This document shows positions 1-9,400 of a stretch of DNA of 64,000 bases, piece by piece. The number at the start of each line of letters is the position of its first letter. Positions within the stretch are counted from its first letter, which is position 1. The notes beneath the pieces were generated by a model that searched no databases, was not told where the DNA came from, and saw nothing but the letters and a program-made list of their open reading frames with translations. Source of the DNA: Rhodothermus profundi (lineage in GTDB: Bacteria > Bacteroidota > Rhodothermia > Rhodothermales > Rhodothermaceae); NCBI RefSeq assembly GCF_900142415.1, contig NZ_FRAU01000008.1, positions 3,013-67,012 of the forward strand, written 5' to 3'. Both the position numbers and the translations under genes were made by a program.

Positions 1-71
1 TGAACTTTTAATCGCACCTATTTGGTATTGAAAGATGGCTAATGCGCGAACCAGCGACACAGCGCACCTGC

Positions 72-339
72 CTTTTAATCGCACCTATTTGGTATTGAAA
101 GCCTTCGTGCCAATTCACGTTCTTTTCACCACTTCGCAACTTTTAATCGCACCTATTTGGTATTGAAAGACGTGAATTCTGGCTGAACGATAATAGGCGC
201 TACGGCTTTTAATCGCACCTATTTGGTATTGAAAGCCTTCGTGCCAATTCACGTTCTTTTCACCACTTCGCAACTTTTAATCGCACCTATTTGGTATTGA
301 AAGACGTGAATTCTGGCTGAACGATAATAGGCGCTACGG
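72..339 (+). repeat. 134-bp tandem duplication inside the CRISPR array
   Basis: Bases 72-205 (two repeats plus a 38-bp and a 36-bp spacer) are repeated exactly as 206-339. The spacers at 102-139 and 236-273 are identical, as are those at 170-205 and 304-339. This is a duplication of two neighbouring units, most simply by unequal recombination between repeats, and not independent acquisition. Confidence 0.97.
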
Positions 340-1006
340 CTTTTAATCGCACCTATTTGGTATTGAAAGCTTTTCAAAATCCGCCAAAATGTCTACAAGT
401 TTATAGACTTTTAATCGCACCTATTTGGTATTGAAAGGATGGGCTTCCAGTCGCGGCCGTAAAGGACGGTGCCCTTTTAATCGCACCTATTTGGTATTGA
501 AAGCCACGGGCGGAAAATCGGCGAAGAAATCGAATACGACTTTTAATCGCACCTATTTGGTATTGAAAGTGCGCCCAGGCTGCGCACGCGTCTCTGTGTG
601 CCTTCCTTTTAATCGCACCTATTTGGTATTGAAAGGAGGGCGTCTCATCGCTTAATCGTAATATTGCGATGAACTTTTAATCGCACCTATTTGGTATTGA
701 AAGGATTGCGTGCGGCGGCAGACTTAAAACCGGAAAACGACTTTTAATCGCACCTATTTGGTATTGAAAGAGACAAAGCGCATGGTGGTAGGCGCTTTGA
801 GCTCGGGGCTTTTAATCGCACCTATTTGGTATTGAAACAGGCTGCTGCCTCGAAGATTGCCTCGATGTGTTTTTCTTTTAATCGCACCTATTTGGTATTG
901 AAACGGGGATGTTCCGGCTTATGGTCGCGTAAGTGGCGATCTTTTAATCGCACCTATTTGGTATTGAAAGGCGTGACGGACGATGTGAAGCGCTTGAGGA
1001 ACACGA

Positions 1007-1024
1007 GTTTTTTGGTATTGAAAC
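1007..1024 (+). repeat. CRISPR repeat with internal 12-bp deletion
   Basis: This copy reads GTTTT joined directly to TTGGTATTGAAAC. Relative to the consensus it lacks the 12 internal bases AATCGCACCTAT. Taking it as an 18-bp repeat leaves spacers of exactly 36 bp on both sides (971-1006 and 1025-1060), which supports an internal deletion and not general decay. Confidence 0.85.
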
Positions 1025-1060
1025 GAGCTCATGCATGAAGGGCGATAGTCCGTTGCACAG

Positions 1061-1090
1061 GGTTTAATCGCACTTATTTGGTGCCGAAAT
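1061..1090 (+). repeat. Degenerate terminal CRISPR repeat
   Basis: A 30-bp copy aligned to the consensus with changes at the first two bases, one central C to T, and ATT to GCC near the 3' end. It is the last recognisable repeat, as expected for the leader-distal end of an array. Confidence 0.85.
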
Positions 1091-1591
1091 TTGTAGAACC
1101 TTAACAGGGAGGTGCACGCTGTAACAGTTCTCGTAAAAACGACTAAAACTCAGGCCGTACAGCCCATACACTGTAACTGCTTCTGCCACCGCCTGCTGCG
1201 AAGCCTCCTCCAGACAATTACCGCTCCCTGAAAATCCAGCAGTACGTCCGGACAAGAAATCAAACGGACTCTCAAACAGGTGGGCCAGCAGTTGCTCGGC
1301 TGGTCCCAAGAGATCAACCCCACTATACTTCCCTGACCACTTCGCATTCTTGCAGTGTAATGCAACGAATCAACCCGCCTGATATCTTTAATAATGAGGC
1401 CAGCAGTACTAAGGCTAACGGGCGACCACAATCCAGATCAAACCGACTGCTTTAAAATGAAGCCGGCTAAAGACCAGTGTGTTCTGCGCGTCTCTGGACC
1501 GGTTATCCTCCAGTAATTTTGTTGAAACATGTATGCTACCCGGGGGTTTTTGCCTGTAAACAGGGGTAAAGCAACGTACTAATTCAGGGCT
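1091..1591. other. Intergenic region between CRISPR array and lipoprotein gene
   Basis: About 500 bp with short overlapping reading frames on the minus strand (1064-1309 and 1150-1431) that match no family I recognise, lack a good ribosome binding site and run into the array. It may hold decayed coding sequence, but nothing can be called. A promoter for the lipoprotein gene at 1592 would lie at its right end. Confidence 0.5.
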
Positions 1592-2005
1592 ATGAAGCGC
1601 TTCTGGGGATGGATGCTGGCCGCTGCCCTCCTGATAGCCGGGTGCGACTTTCTGGGACTGGGCTCTAAAACCATTGAGGTAGATGGCCAGGTGCTGGAGC
1701 TCCGCTCAGGGGAGCCAATCCCGGATATCGCGGTGGGCATCTATGGCCGCAATGGGTGCGTAAGGCTGGGCGATCCGACCTGTAGCACGCGATTGGAGCT
1801 CACGTTTACCGACCAGGAAGGGCGCTTCAAACTCCGACATGAACCTACCGGTGAATTCACGTTTCTGTTTGTCTTTGTCAATCCCGATGATATGCGCAAT
1901 TTCGAGTATAGCCAGGAAGTAGAGCTCTTAGAAGAAGGGAAGCGGATTCGGCGCACGTATCTGCTGGCCAAACGAGATACCAGCAGCACAGGCGGACAGG
2001 AATAG
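1592..2005 (+). CDS. Small lipoprotein with carboxypeptidase-regulatory-like fold
   Basis: A 137-residue protein. The N-terminus has a basic start, a hydrophobic stretch and the lipobox LIAGC with Cys18, so it should be lipidated and anchored in the envelope. The rest looks like one beta-sandwich of the carboxypeptidase regulatory-like type: VDGQVLELRSGEPIPDIAV, then a turn TDQEGRFKL, the pattern also seen at the N-termini of SusC proteins. Two cysteines (in NGCVRLGDPTC) could form a disulfide. It stands alone between two intergenic stretches. Function unknown; a surface or structural role is a guess. The start is the ATG that gives the signal peptide; no strong Shine-Dalgarno sequence is visible. 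Confidence 0.8.
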   Translation: MKRFWGWMLAAALLIAGCDFLGLGSKTIEVDGQVLELRSGEPIPDIAVGIYGRNGCVRLGDPTCSTRLELTFTDQEGRFKLRHEPTGEFTFLFVFVNPDDMRNFEYSQEVELLEEGKRIRRTYLLAKRDTSSTGGQE

Positions 2006-2534
2006 TCCAGAAAACAAATAGCCCGGGCAGATTAAAAAAGGGAAAATCTGCATAAGTCGGAAGGTTAGCTCATCAACCATCTTGATCAGCCGCTCCGCTC
2101 TCAGGCCCTAGCCGGAGGCCTGAGGCAGGGGAGGAGCCGTCGGGGACCAGCTCTCGTAGTCGGAATAACCGGCAAAAAAGCGCAGAGCAATAGCAGCAGG
2201 ATGACGGACAGGTACCTCGCCGGTCGGTATTCAACAGCAAAGCGGCACTTTTGAGCATGCAGTAGAGACGTCGAGGGAGGGCGTAATCAGCGGAAGCGTA
2301 ACGGTGGTCGGGTAAGCAACAGACCACCTTTGCCAAAGAAGGAAAGTCCCGGGAATGAGTCTATGGTGCGGTGGCAAGGTCTGCACGCGGTCAAATTTAC
2401 GTCAATCCCCAGAAAGTCTGACTTCGGCGCGGAAGGGGAAACCTCTGAGAGGCTGAAGAAATAACCCGACTGCCCGCCGCGGAACGTTTCGTACCTGACC
2501 TTTCTCCGAGGGAAAGGATGCTCGGCCAGACACT
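2006..2534. other. Intergenic region rich in hairpins, no convincing gene
   Basis: About 530 bp between a plus-strand lipoprotein gene and the 3' end of a minus-strand gene. It holds several local inverted repeats: GCAGATT/AATCTGC at 2027-2051 just after the lipoprotein stop, GGTGGTC/GACCACC at 2303-2328, and a CCTTTC/GAAAGG hairpin near 2500. Short minus-strand frames (2073-2336, 2287-2538) overlap each other and resemble no family. It could contain a structured RNA or a decayed element. I tried RNase P RNA, tmRNA, SRP RNA and group II intron signatures and none fitted. Confidence 0.4.
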
Positions 2535-4526
2535 TCAAGAAATAAGATTAAAGCTGATCTCCCGCGCCACCTGCTGACCGCTCTGCTGGTCCGTAACCGT
2601 TACGCGCACCCGAATATGCCCGCGCTCTGGTATCTGTTGTAGATCAACTTCAATGTATTCCTGCGCCGTCCGACTCTGGCCAGTGTATTCCGTACGGGCG
2701 GCCACTACCGTTTCGTCACGCCCGCCTTTTTCGCGGATGACGGCATACTCCACCGTGTAATGGGTACGGTCGTCCGGGCCAAATTGCAGATGATAGACTT
2801 CAAACCGAAGGCCCAGTTTAGTCTCAGAGGTTATGGCCAGGAAAGGATAGCGAACGAGGCTGTCCGGGTTTTCCGGAAAAACGCCTCGCAGCACGGGCAC
2901 CAGATCACTCATCTCGAGCTGGGCCGGGTCGGCACTCAGCGCCTGCAGGGTGTCTATCCGGAAAGTGCCCATCTTGAAGCGCGGCCCTAACTGGTACTGG
3001 CCATCGCCCAGCGGCTCGGTGGCGTACACGTCCCACTGTAGGGCCACGTGGAAGATGGGAGCAGCTCCCTGCAGAGTAACCGTCTGGATGGAGAGGGTGG
3101 GATCGGTAGAAGAAAGGGTATAGCGTTGCCGCTGAAAGTCGCCCAGCTGATAATCAGCCGTGCGCGTCATGGCATACAGGTCGATCAGATAATGCCCACT
3201 GTCCGCATAGCCCTGCTCCCGCAAGATGCGACGCCCCTGACTGCCCGGCGATACCGCCACGGGATTATGCCCCCAGAAAACTTCGATCCGCGTTTTGCCA
3301 GTGGTCTGGTCCAGAAAACGAGCCACGCGGGCTTCTACGGGCATGTTCTCCACGTTGTCATAGGCAGCTGCCGAGAAAACAGCCGGGGCGATCCGGTCAC
3401 GCTGAGCCGCTGAAATCTGCTCCTGCCGCTTGAAATGCATGCGGCGCATCATGACAAAGTTATCCGGATTGGCCCGGCCCGTAATGCCCGTGATCATGTT
3501 ATCTACTTCAATGCTCTGCTTGACAAAGTCGGGATGCAGCAGGGCCAGTTGTCCGTAAATGATCTGCCAGGTCTCCAGCAGGGCTGCCCAGCGATACTGG
3601 AAATAGGAGGAGTGGAGCAGGCTCTGGGGAACCAGGTCCGACGGCAGGCCAATCTGGTAGTAGCCGTCTTTCTCTACAAACAGGTAGTAAAGGAGCGGGT
3701 CGATGTGGCGGTACGACCAGAACTCATTGGGATTTAGATCCAGGCCGCTGCGATAGGGGGACATGGTGCTCTTATTAATCCCCCGGTCCTGCATGTGAAT
3801 CTTCGAAGTGAACTTCGGCGGGCCAAGCCGCACGTACACAATGCCACGGTCGTCCAGACGCGAACGCCGACGATTGGTGGCATAGTGCTTTTCAGCATAA
3901 ATAACACGCTGGAGATGCTCAATCAGGCGTTCGTTCTGGGGCGTTGAGATAACGGGATCCTGAGCCTGCCACCAGACCACCAGCTTTTCGCCCATGCCCG
4001 AGACGGCCGGCTTACGTCGGTCGGGACGGACCTGGTCGCGCAACGAAGGGGGTAAGAGAAATTCCATCTGGGCAACATGGCGGTCGACTACTTTGCGCGC
4101 TTCTGCATTCAGCGTAGGTGTGTCAAGGCTTCGCAGCAGTTCCAGGTAGGCCCATGAAGCCCGCAAGTACTGGGTCTCATAATCTTCTTCAAAGACGGTA
4201 TGAATGTACGCGTCGGCCGCCAGCGGATCAAAGCGATTGCTACGATGCAGAGCACTCAGTCCCTGACTCCATACTGCAAGCGCTTCATCTTCGCGATCGG
4301 CTTTCTTGAGGGCAAGGCCCAGCCAATATGCCACAGAGTAGCCCTGATCATCTACATAGGCCGGATCCTGGCGAAAGACGCGGTACAGAAGCGGAACAGC
4401 TTGTTGGTATCGTCCCTTTCGCGCCAGCGAAGTGCCCTGCACGTAAAGCGCCTCCAGTGAATCCGTCTGCGCCTGGGTCGGGGAGGGTAGCATCAGCAAC
4501 CCGATCAGTACCAGCGACCAGCCCAT
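2535..4526 (-). CDS. GWxTD-domain protein with N-terminal TPR-like region
   Basis: A 663-residue protein with a cleavable signal peptide ending near TQAQ. Residues about 22-110 form helix pairs of TPR type (VQGTSLARKGRYQQAVPLLY; YWLGLALKKADREDEALAVW). Around residues 190-260 is the GWxTD-like block: WWQAQDPVISTPQNERL, then RRSRLDDRGIVYVRLGPP, which is diagnostic of this Bacteroidota and Acidobacteriota family. The C-terminal part is beta-rich and ends with a conserved VRVRVTVTDQQSGQ strand region. The family is secreted and of unknown function. It is transcribed toward the hairpin-rich intergenic region, and a terminator separates its start from the SusD gene upstream, so it is probably its own unit. 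Confidence 0.85.
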   Translation of the reverse strand: MGWSLVLIGLLMLPSPTQAQTDSLEALYVQGTSLARKGRYQQAVPLLYRVFRQDPAYVDDQGYSVAYWLGLALKKADREDEALAVWSQGLSALHRSNRFDPLAADAYIHTVFEEDYETQYLRASWAYLELLRSLDTPTLNAEARKVVDRHVAQMEFLLPPSLRDQVRPDRRKPAVSGMGEKLVVWWQAQDPVISTPQNERLIEHLQRVIYAEKHYATNRRRSRLDDRGIVYVRLGPPKFTSKIHMQDRGINKSTMSPYRSGLDLNPNEFWSYRHIDPLLYYLFVEKDGYYQIGLPSDLVPQSLLHSSYFQYRWAALLETWQIIYGQLALLHPDFVKQSIEVDNMITGITGRANPDNFVMMRRMHFKRQEQISAAQRDRIAPAVFSAAAYDNVENMPVEARVARFLDQTTGKTRIEVFWGHNPVAVSPGSQGRRILREQGYADSGHYLIDLYAMTRTADYQLGDFQRQRYTLSSTDPTLSIQTVTLQGAAPIFHVALQWDVYATEPLGDGQYQLGPRFKMGTFRIDTLQALSADPAQLEMSDLVPVLRGVFPENPDSLVRYPFLAITSETKLGLRFEVYHLQFGPDDRTHYTVEYAVIREKGGRDETVVAARTEYTGQSRTAQEYIEVDLQQIPERGHIRVRVTVTDQQSGQQVAREISFNLIS

Positions 4527-4605
4527 TGCCCGTTCGTTTCTTCCAGGTTAGGGATTTTTGAAGTTGAACCGAAGGATCGAATGTTGGGTCCCGATGCCAG
4601 ATAAG

Positions 4606-4632
4606 AAAAGGGGGGCCCGAGGCCCCCCTTTT
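4606..4632 (-). terminator. Rho-independent terminator of the first SusC-SusD operon
   Basis: Perfect 12-bp stem (4606-4617 with 4621-4632) and a 3-nt loop. The outer bases are AAAA/TTTT around a GC core, so on the minus strand it ends in a T run. It lies 22 bp after the SusD stop and is symmetric enough to work in both directions. Confidence 0.9.
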
Positions 4633-4653
4633 CTATAAAAGATGATGGTGTGA

Positions 4654-6330
4654 TTACTGCGTGTCGACCATCGACAGGAATTCCTGCACCGAGACCGGGC
4701 GCCCGAACGTGTTCAAGTGTTCACGCAGGGCGTTCACCCATTCGGTCAGGAGCTCGCGGTCGTTGTTCCAGTCGGGCGCCTTCTTCATTTCGCCAGCCGC
4801 GCCACCGAAGGTGTAAATCGGCTGCTGCAGCACTTCCAACTCAGCACCGGGCACCGGGAAGTGGCGCAGCGTTCCCGGCTTGTGCTGGAAGATGCCCGGC
4901 TTGGACGGATCGTTGTCGTAGTGCGCCGGTCCCGGATAGTCGAAACGGCGCCGGTCGCAGAAGCCGATGCCTGCGGCCGTCCAGCCGATTTCGATGCGGC
5001 GCTCATACATGAGCGCTTCCAGCAGCTCCTGATCCGACTCGCTGCCCGTCAGCGCGGGAAGCCCACCGTTGTTCACACGGGTCTTGTTGATCAACTGCGC
5101 CGCACGGGCCTTGTCGCCACCTGTCCGGATCAGGGCTTCGGCGATCATCAGGTCATTTTCCGTCTCGGTGGCGTAGCGCATGGGCCCGAGGAAGTCCAGG
5201 TGGCCTTCCCGAATGTGGCGCCAGCGGCTGAAGTGGTAAGTACCACGGTTAGCGCGGAAGGGCGAGCCGGATTCATAGACGAAGTACGCCGTGGCGCCTC
5301 CTTTGCTGGGAATACGCGCGTCGGCAGGAGATACCTCATCCAGCCGAGCCTCAAAGGGCGCCGGCGTCCGATCCTGCAACGGCGTAGCCAGCCACTGCTG
5401 GAGGGCAGGCAGCAGGTTGGGGTCCATGCCCAGCAGCTCGAGGTCTGCCTGCGACCAGCCCGGACGCTGCATGTACGCCTTGATCAGGTCCCACCACTGG
5501 TCCTGGTCACCCTGGGGCGCGAAGTCCCAGCCCGAGATGCCCTGCTCGGCATGAGCCAGCACGGCATTCCAGTCGGTCTGGGCATTCTCCTGCGGCGTGC
5601 GGGCCGACAGCATCATGGTCCGGGCCACCATCGTGTGGGCCAACTGGGCGACCTTTTCCCCGTCCAGATCAAGGCCATTGAAATAGTTGTCCGGGAAGGG
5701 GACGGCCATGTTCTGGGCAAGCTGTGCCGCCTCTAGAAGCGCAGCAATCGCTGCCGCCGCGACATCTTTATAATTGGAGTTTGCAGGAAACTCCAGGGTC
5801 GCCACATCCGTGTTTTCGTCCACGATGAAGGCCCGGTCGTAGAACAGCGACAGCGAGCTCAAGCAGAGGCCCTGCAGCAGCTTGGCCGCCGTCCGCACCA
5901 TCTGTGTTTCTTCCGGGCTGTTGATAATTAGCCCCTCGTCCAGCCGCCGCAGCACGTCGTTGGCGATGGAAAGGGCTGAATACAACCGCTGCCAGGGCCT
6001 CAGGTGCGTGGAGGCATACCGATAGGTGGAGTTATTGTTGAGCGCTACCCGGGGCTCCGAGGACAGGTCCTTCATGGAGAAGTTACCCCAGGAGGAAGTC
6101 GTCTGGTCAGCCATCGTAATCAGGGCCGGTCCCATGCCCGGGTAGCCCTGGTTGGCCTGCCACCACGTCAGGAAGCCACCGGCCAGGATGTTTTTGACGT
6201 CCTCCGGGGTGGCCAGCACGCGCTCAGCGTCTGGCTCGTTCAGGTTCTGCACGCTCAGATCCGCACAGCCCCAGAGGAAGGCGGTGAGCACCGGCACCGC
6301 CAGAATCCAGCGCAATCTCTGCTTAATCAT
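4654..6330 (-). CDS. SusD/RagB-family outer-membrane lipoprotein
   Basis: A 558-residue lipoprotein with basic N-terminus, hydrophobic segment and lipobox FLWGC (Cys22). The N-terminal part has the SusD pattern (SVQNLNEPDAERVLATPEDV, then helices with LYSALSIANDVLRRLDEG), and the C-terminal part has the typical motifs LMIAEALIRTGGDKARAAQL, INKTRVNNGGL and LMYERRIEIGWT. SusD proteins sit as a lid on the TonB-dependent SusC channel and bind the substrate before import. The gene follows its SusC partner on the same strand with an 86-bp gap containing a large hairpin. No degradative enzyme lies next to this pair, so its substrate cannot be named. Confidence 0.95.
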   Translation of the reverse strand: MIKQRLRWILAVPVLTAFLWGCADLSVQNLNEPDAERVLATPEDVKNILAGGFLTWWQANQGYPGMGPALITMADQTTSSWGNFSMKDLSSEPRVALNNNSTYRYASTHLRPWQRLYSALSIANDVLRRLDEGLIINSPEETQMVRTAAKLLQGLCLSSLSLFYDRAFIVDENTDVATLEFPANSNYKDVAAAAIAALLEAAQLAQNMAVPFPDNYFNGLDLDGEKVAQLAHTMVARTMMLSARTPQENAQTDWNAVLAHAEQGISGWDFAPQGDQDQWWDLIKAYMQRPGWSQADLELLGMDPNLLPALQQWLATPLQDRTPAPFEARLDEVSPADARIPSKGGATAYFVYESGSPFRANRGTYHFSRWRHIREGHLDFLGPMRYATETENDLMIAEALIRTGGDKARAAQLINKTRVNNGGLPALTGSESDQELLEALMYERRIEIGWTAAGIGFCDRRRFDYPGPAHYDNDPSKPGIFQHKPGTLRHFPVPGAELEVLQQPIYTFGGAAGEMKKAPDWNNDRELLTEWVNALREHLNTFGRPVSVQEFLSMVDTQ

Positions 6331-6378
6331 ATCGCTTCAACCGTTTTGATTCTCAAGGTTGTTTGCCTGGAAGGTGAA

Positions 6379-6409
6379 CAGGGTACCGGGCAGGCCGCCC
6401 GGTACCCTG
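6379..6409 (-). other. Strong intercistronic hairpin between susC and susD
   Basis: Perfect 13-bp stem (6379-6391 with 6397-6409) and a 5-nt loop, starting 8 bp after the susC stop. No T run follows on the minus strand, so it is unlikely to be a simple terminator. It could stabilise the susC 3' end or set the susC to susD expression ratio. Confidence 0.75.
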
Positions 6410-6416
6410 GCTTCCA

Positions 6417-9400
6417 TCAGAATACCAACTGGACGGTGAACGTGAAGGAGCGGAACAGCGGATAGCCGTAGCTGTCACCACCGAACACGGTCGGGTCAGC
6501 CGTACCGTTTACATCGACATTACGGGCCGATTCCGGATCGTATCCCTTGTAGCCCGTAAAGGTCAGCAGGTTACGGCCGGTTACGCCCACCCGGAGCTGC
6601 TGCAGCGACGGCATAAAGGCCGCCAGCGCCCGCCGGCCCAGCGTGTAGGTGAGCGACACTTCCCGCAGTTTCACAAAGCCACCGTCCTCGACGAAGTAGT
6701 TGTTCGTGGCGTTGACGTTGTAGAGCGTAGCGTAGTAGCCCCACGGCTTCTTGACCTTCTTGCCCCGCTGATCCACATCGCCCCCGCGGAGCTCACGCAG
6801 CACCCACTGCCGCGTATTGTTGTAGACGTCGCCACCCTTCTGCCACTGCACCAGCGCATACAGGTTGAAGTTCTTGTAGCGCAGGTTGGTGGCGAAGCCC
6901 ATGTTGAAGTCGGGGTTGGAGTCCCCGATCTTGCGCAGGACCGGGTTCCCGGAGGCCGGATCCAGCACCTTGATGGGCTTTTCGTCCGGCGTGCCGTAGG
7001 CGCTCTTCAGCACCACAAACCCATCTTCGTTGACCATGAAGTCGTCCAGCGACATGCCCGCATAGGGTGTGGCCGCACCTGGATCGAGCATGGGAGCGAT
7101 GTCGTCCAGGCTGCGGGCAAAGTACTCGCCGTAGATAATGCCGAAGGTTTCGTTCGGTGCGATGTAGTAGAACCCGGTGCGGTAGGGGGGTACGAACAGC
7201 TCGGTGATCTTCTGGCGCGTGCGGTCGAAGGTGATGTCCAGCGTCCAGCTGAAGTCGTCCCGCTGGGCCAGGATCGTGTTAAGCTGCATCTCGAAGGTGT
7301 TGCCTTCGAGCGTACCGGCATTGCGCCACTGGAAGCGATAGCCGGTAGCAGCCGGCAGCGGGACCAGCAGGATCTGGTCTTCGGTCTTGTTCAGCGCATA
7401 GCTGGCCTGGAAGGAGTACCGATCCAGGAAGTCGATGTTGACGCCGTATTCGATGGCCGTCGACTTAGCCGGCCGGAGGAGCCGGTTCCCCAGCGTGTTC
7501 TTCACCGGGTTGCCCGAGACGATCGAGAAGGTCTCGTACTGAGCCGAGAATCCCGGCCGCAATCCGGCTGTACCGATCGAAGCCCGCAGGCGGAATTCGT
7601 TGATGCCCGGCACGTTGAAGAACGGCTCTTCGCCCAGGCGCCAGGCCACCGAGGCGCGGTAGTAGGTGGCCCAGCGGGCATCCGGCCCGAAGAGCGAGGA
7701 CCCGTCGCGCCGGATCATCACGTCCCCGATGTAGCGATCCTTGAAGTCGAAGGTCAGGATCGCGAAGTAGTTTTCCGAGCGGATGTCGGCAATGTAGGAG
7801 TCGATCGTCTTGTCACCGACCGTCGCGCCCAGGTCTTCCACGCCGCTGACGGCAAACTCACGGCCCGTGACGCTGAACTGCTCGGTGCGTTCATCCTCGT
7901 ACAGGTAGCTCAATTTGAGTTTTGTATTCAGGTCGCCGAAGCTGTACGAGAGCAGGGCCGTGAGGCTGGTGTTGATGGCGCGATTGTCCTGGTTGAAACG
8001 ATACAACCGCCCTTTGAAGTCCGCCGGGTTGTCGCTCAGGTAGCCCCGCGGGAAGAGGTCTTTCCAGTAAGTCTGCTGCCGGTCCAGGCCGACAAGCCCT
8101 TCCAGCATGAGCCAGCGGAACGGCCGCCAGTTCGTCTTGAAGCTGGCCAACTGGCGCACGACCCGGCGCTTCCGGTCGCGGTTAGCCAGCTCATAGAGCG
8201 GGTTCAGCTCCAGCGACAGGCCATAGACCCAGGCTGCATCCCAGTTGTATTTCGAGCCGTCCTCTTCATTGGGCGCTTCCAGGTTCACGTTCGGCGGCAT
8301 GAACAGCAGCCCGTAGAAGGGCGAACCCGGGCCTTCCACCACGTCGTCCCGCTCCGACTGGCCGTACATCATGCTCGCCGAGAAGTCCAGGTTGTTCAGC
8401 ACCCGGTGGTCCAGGTTGATGCGGAAGTTCTGACGCGTGTAGCCCGTTACTTCCCGCAGAATCCCTCCTTCGCGCGTGTTGCTGAAGGAGGCCATGAAGT
8501 TGGTCTTCTGCGTATTCTGGGCCACCGAGATGTAGTTGTTGAAGGTCGGATTCGAAGTGAAGAAGTCCCGCTGCGGGTCGCTAATGTTGCAGTAGAGCTC
8601 TTCCGTAATGGTACCATCGGGCTGCTTGACCGGCTGCTCAATGCACGGCCAGGGGTTGTCCGCAATCCCATCCGGATCCAGCACCGGGTTGTCGCCCGGC
8701 GACAGCGGATTGCCATCCTGATCGACGAAGCGCAGCTTTCCGTTGACTTCGGCCACCAGATAGGGGTGGCTTTCGGCCATGTCGATGAAACGATAGGGCG
8801 ACGAGATCCCGAAGTCGTTCCGGATGGTCACCTGCGTGCGGCCCGCCGCTACGTTCGTGCCGCGCTTGGTGAAGATGCGGATAACCCCGTTAGCGGCGCG
8901 GGAACCCCAGATGGAGGCTGCGGCCGCATCTTTGATCACTTCAATCGACTCGATGTCGTCGGCATTCAGGTCGGCCAGCGAACCCTCCATAATGACGCCG
9001 TCCACAATGATAAGCGGCTCCTGATCGCCTCGAATGGCCGTCGCACTCCGCAGTCGAATCGATGGATCTCGCCCGGGCTCACCCGTAGGCCGCACTACAA
9101 CCGCGGCGGCCACCTTGGCCTGCAGCGCCGTGCCCGGATCGGGGGCAATCACCTGCTGCAGCTTCTCGGTGTCGACGCGGTCAACGGTGAAAGACAGCTT
9201 CTTACGAGGCGTTTCGGCAGCCACACCGGTGACCACCACCTCTTCGAGGCGCAGCAGGTCGGGCTCCAGCGTGAAGTCGAAGGTATGGCGCCCTGGCGTC
9301 AGCTCAAACTGCTGCTCTGCCGGCTTGTACCCCACGAAGCGAGCTACCAGCGTGACGGTCTGCCCCCGCACCAGATCGGCCGGTACGGTAAACGAATAAT

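Larger units (their letters stand above)
5..1090 (+). CRISPR. CRISPR array, trailer end, 17 repeats visible (continues left of window)
   Basis: Direct repeats of 30 bp begin CTTTTAATCGC and end GGTATTGAAAG, separated by 36-38 bp spacers. Repeat starts are 5, 72, 140, 206, 274, 340, 408, 474, 540, 606, 674, 741, 809, 875 and 941; two degenerate copies follow at 1007-1024 and 1061-1090. The 3' end ATTGAAA(G/C) is typical of repeats that yield an 8-nt crRNA 5' handle in type I and III systems, so the plus strand is taken as the crRNA strand. Degenerate copies at the right end mark the old, leader-distal side; leader and cas genes should lie left of base 1. Subtype cannot be decided without cas genes. 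No spacer was seen to match another part of this window, but no systematic search was made. Confidence 0.98.

Noticed and set aside
102-205. The two duplicated spacers share a short AATTCACGT in opposite orientation, suggesting overlapping protospacers
   Set aside because: Flanking bases do not continue the match, so the 9-bp similarity can be chance.
425-1038. Two plus-strand reading frames of about 70 codons with a repeated FNRTYLVLK peptide
   Set aside because: They are translations of the CRISPR repeat and spacers, not genes.
1064-1431. Decayed transposase or cas gene next to the CRISPR array
   Set aside because: The short overlapping frames match no family motif and have no terminal inverted repeats.
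2330-2420. GGAAAGTCC and GGTGCGGT sequences suggesting RNase P RNA
   Set aside because: The conserved regions are not in the right order or distance, and the typical P4 halves and the GGTAAACCCC block are missing.
2090-2534. Group II intron, tmRNA or SRP RNA
   Set aside because: No domain V hairpin, no tag-peptide frame and no SRP tetraloop motif could be matched by eye.
4717-5736. 339-codon frame on the plus strand
   Set aside because: Antisense to the first SusD gene.
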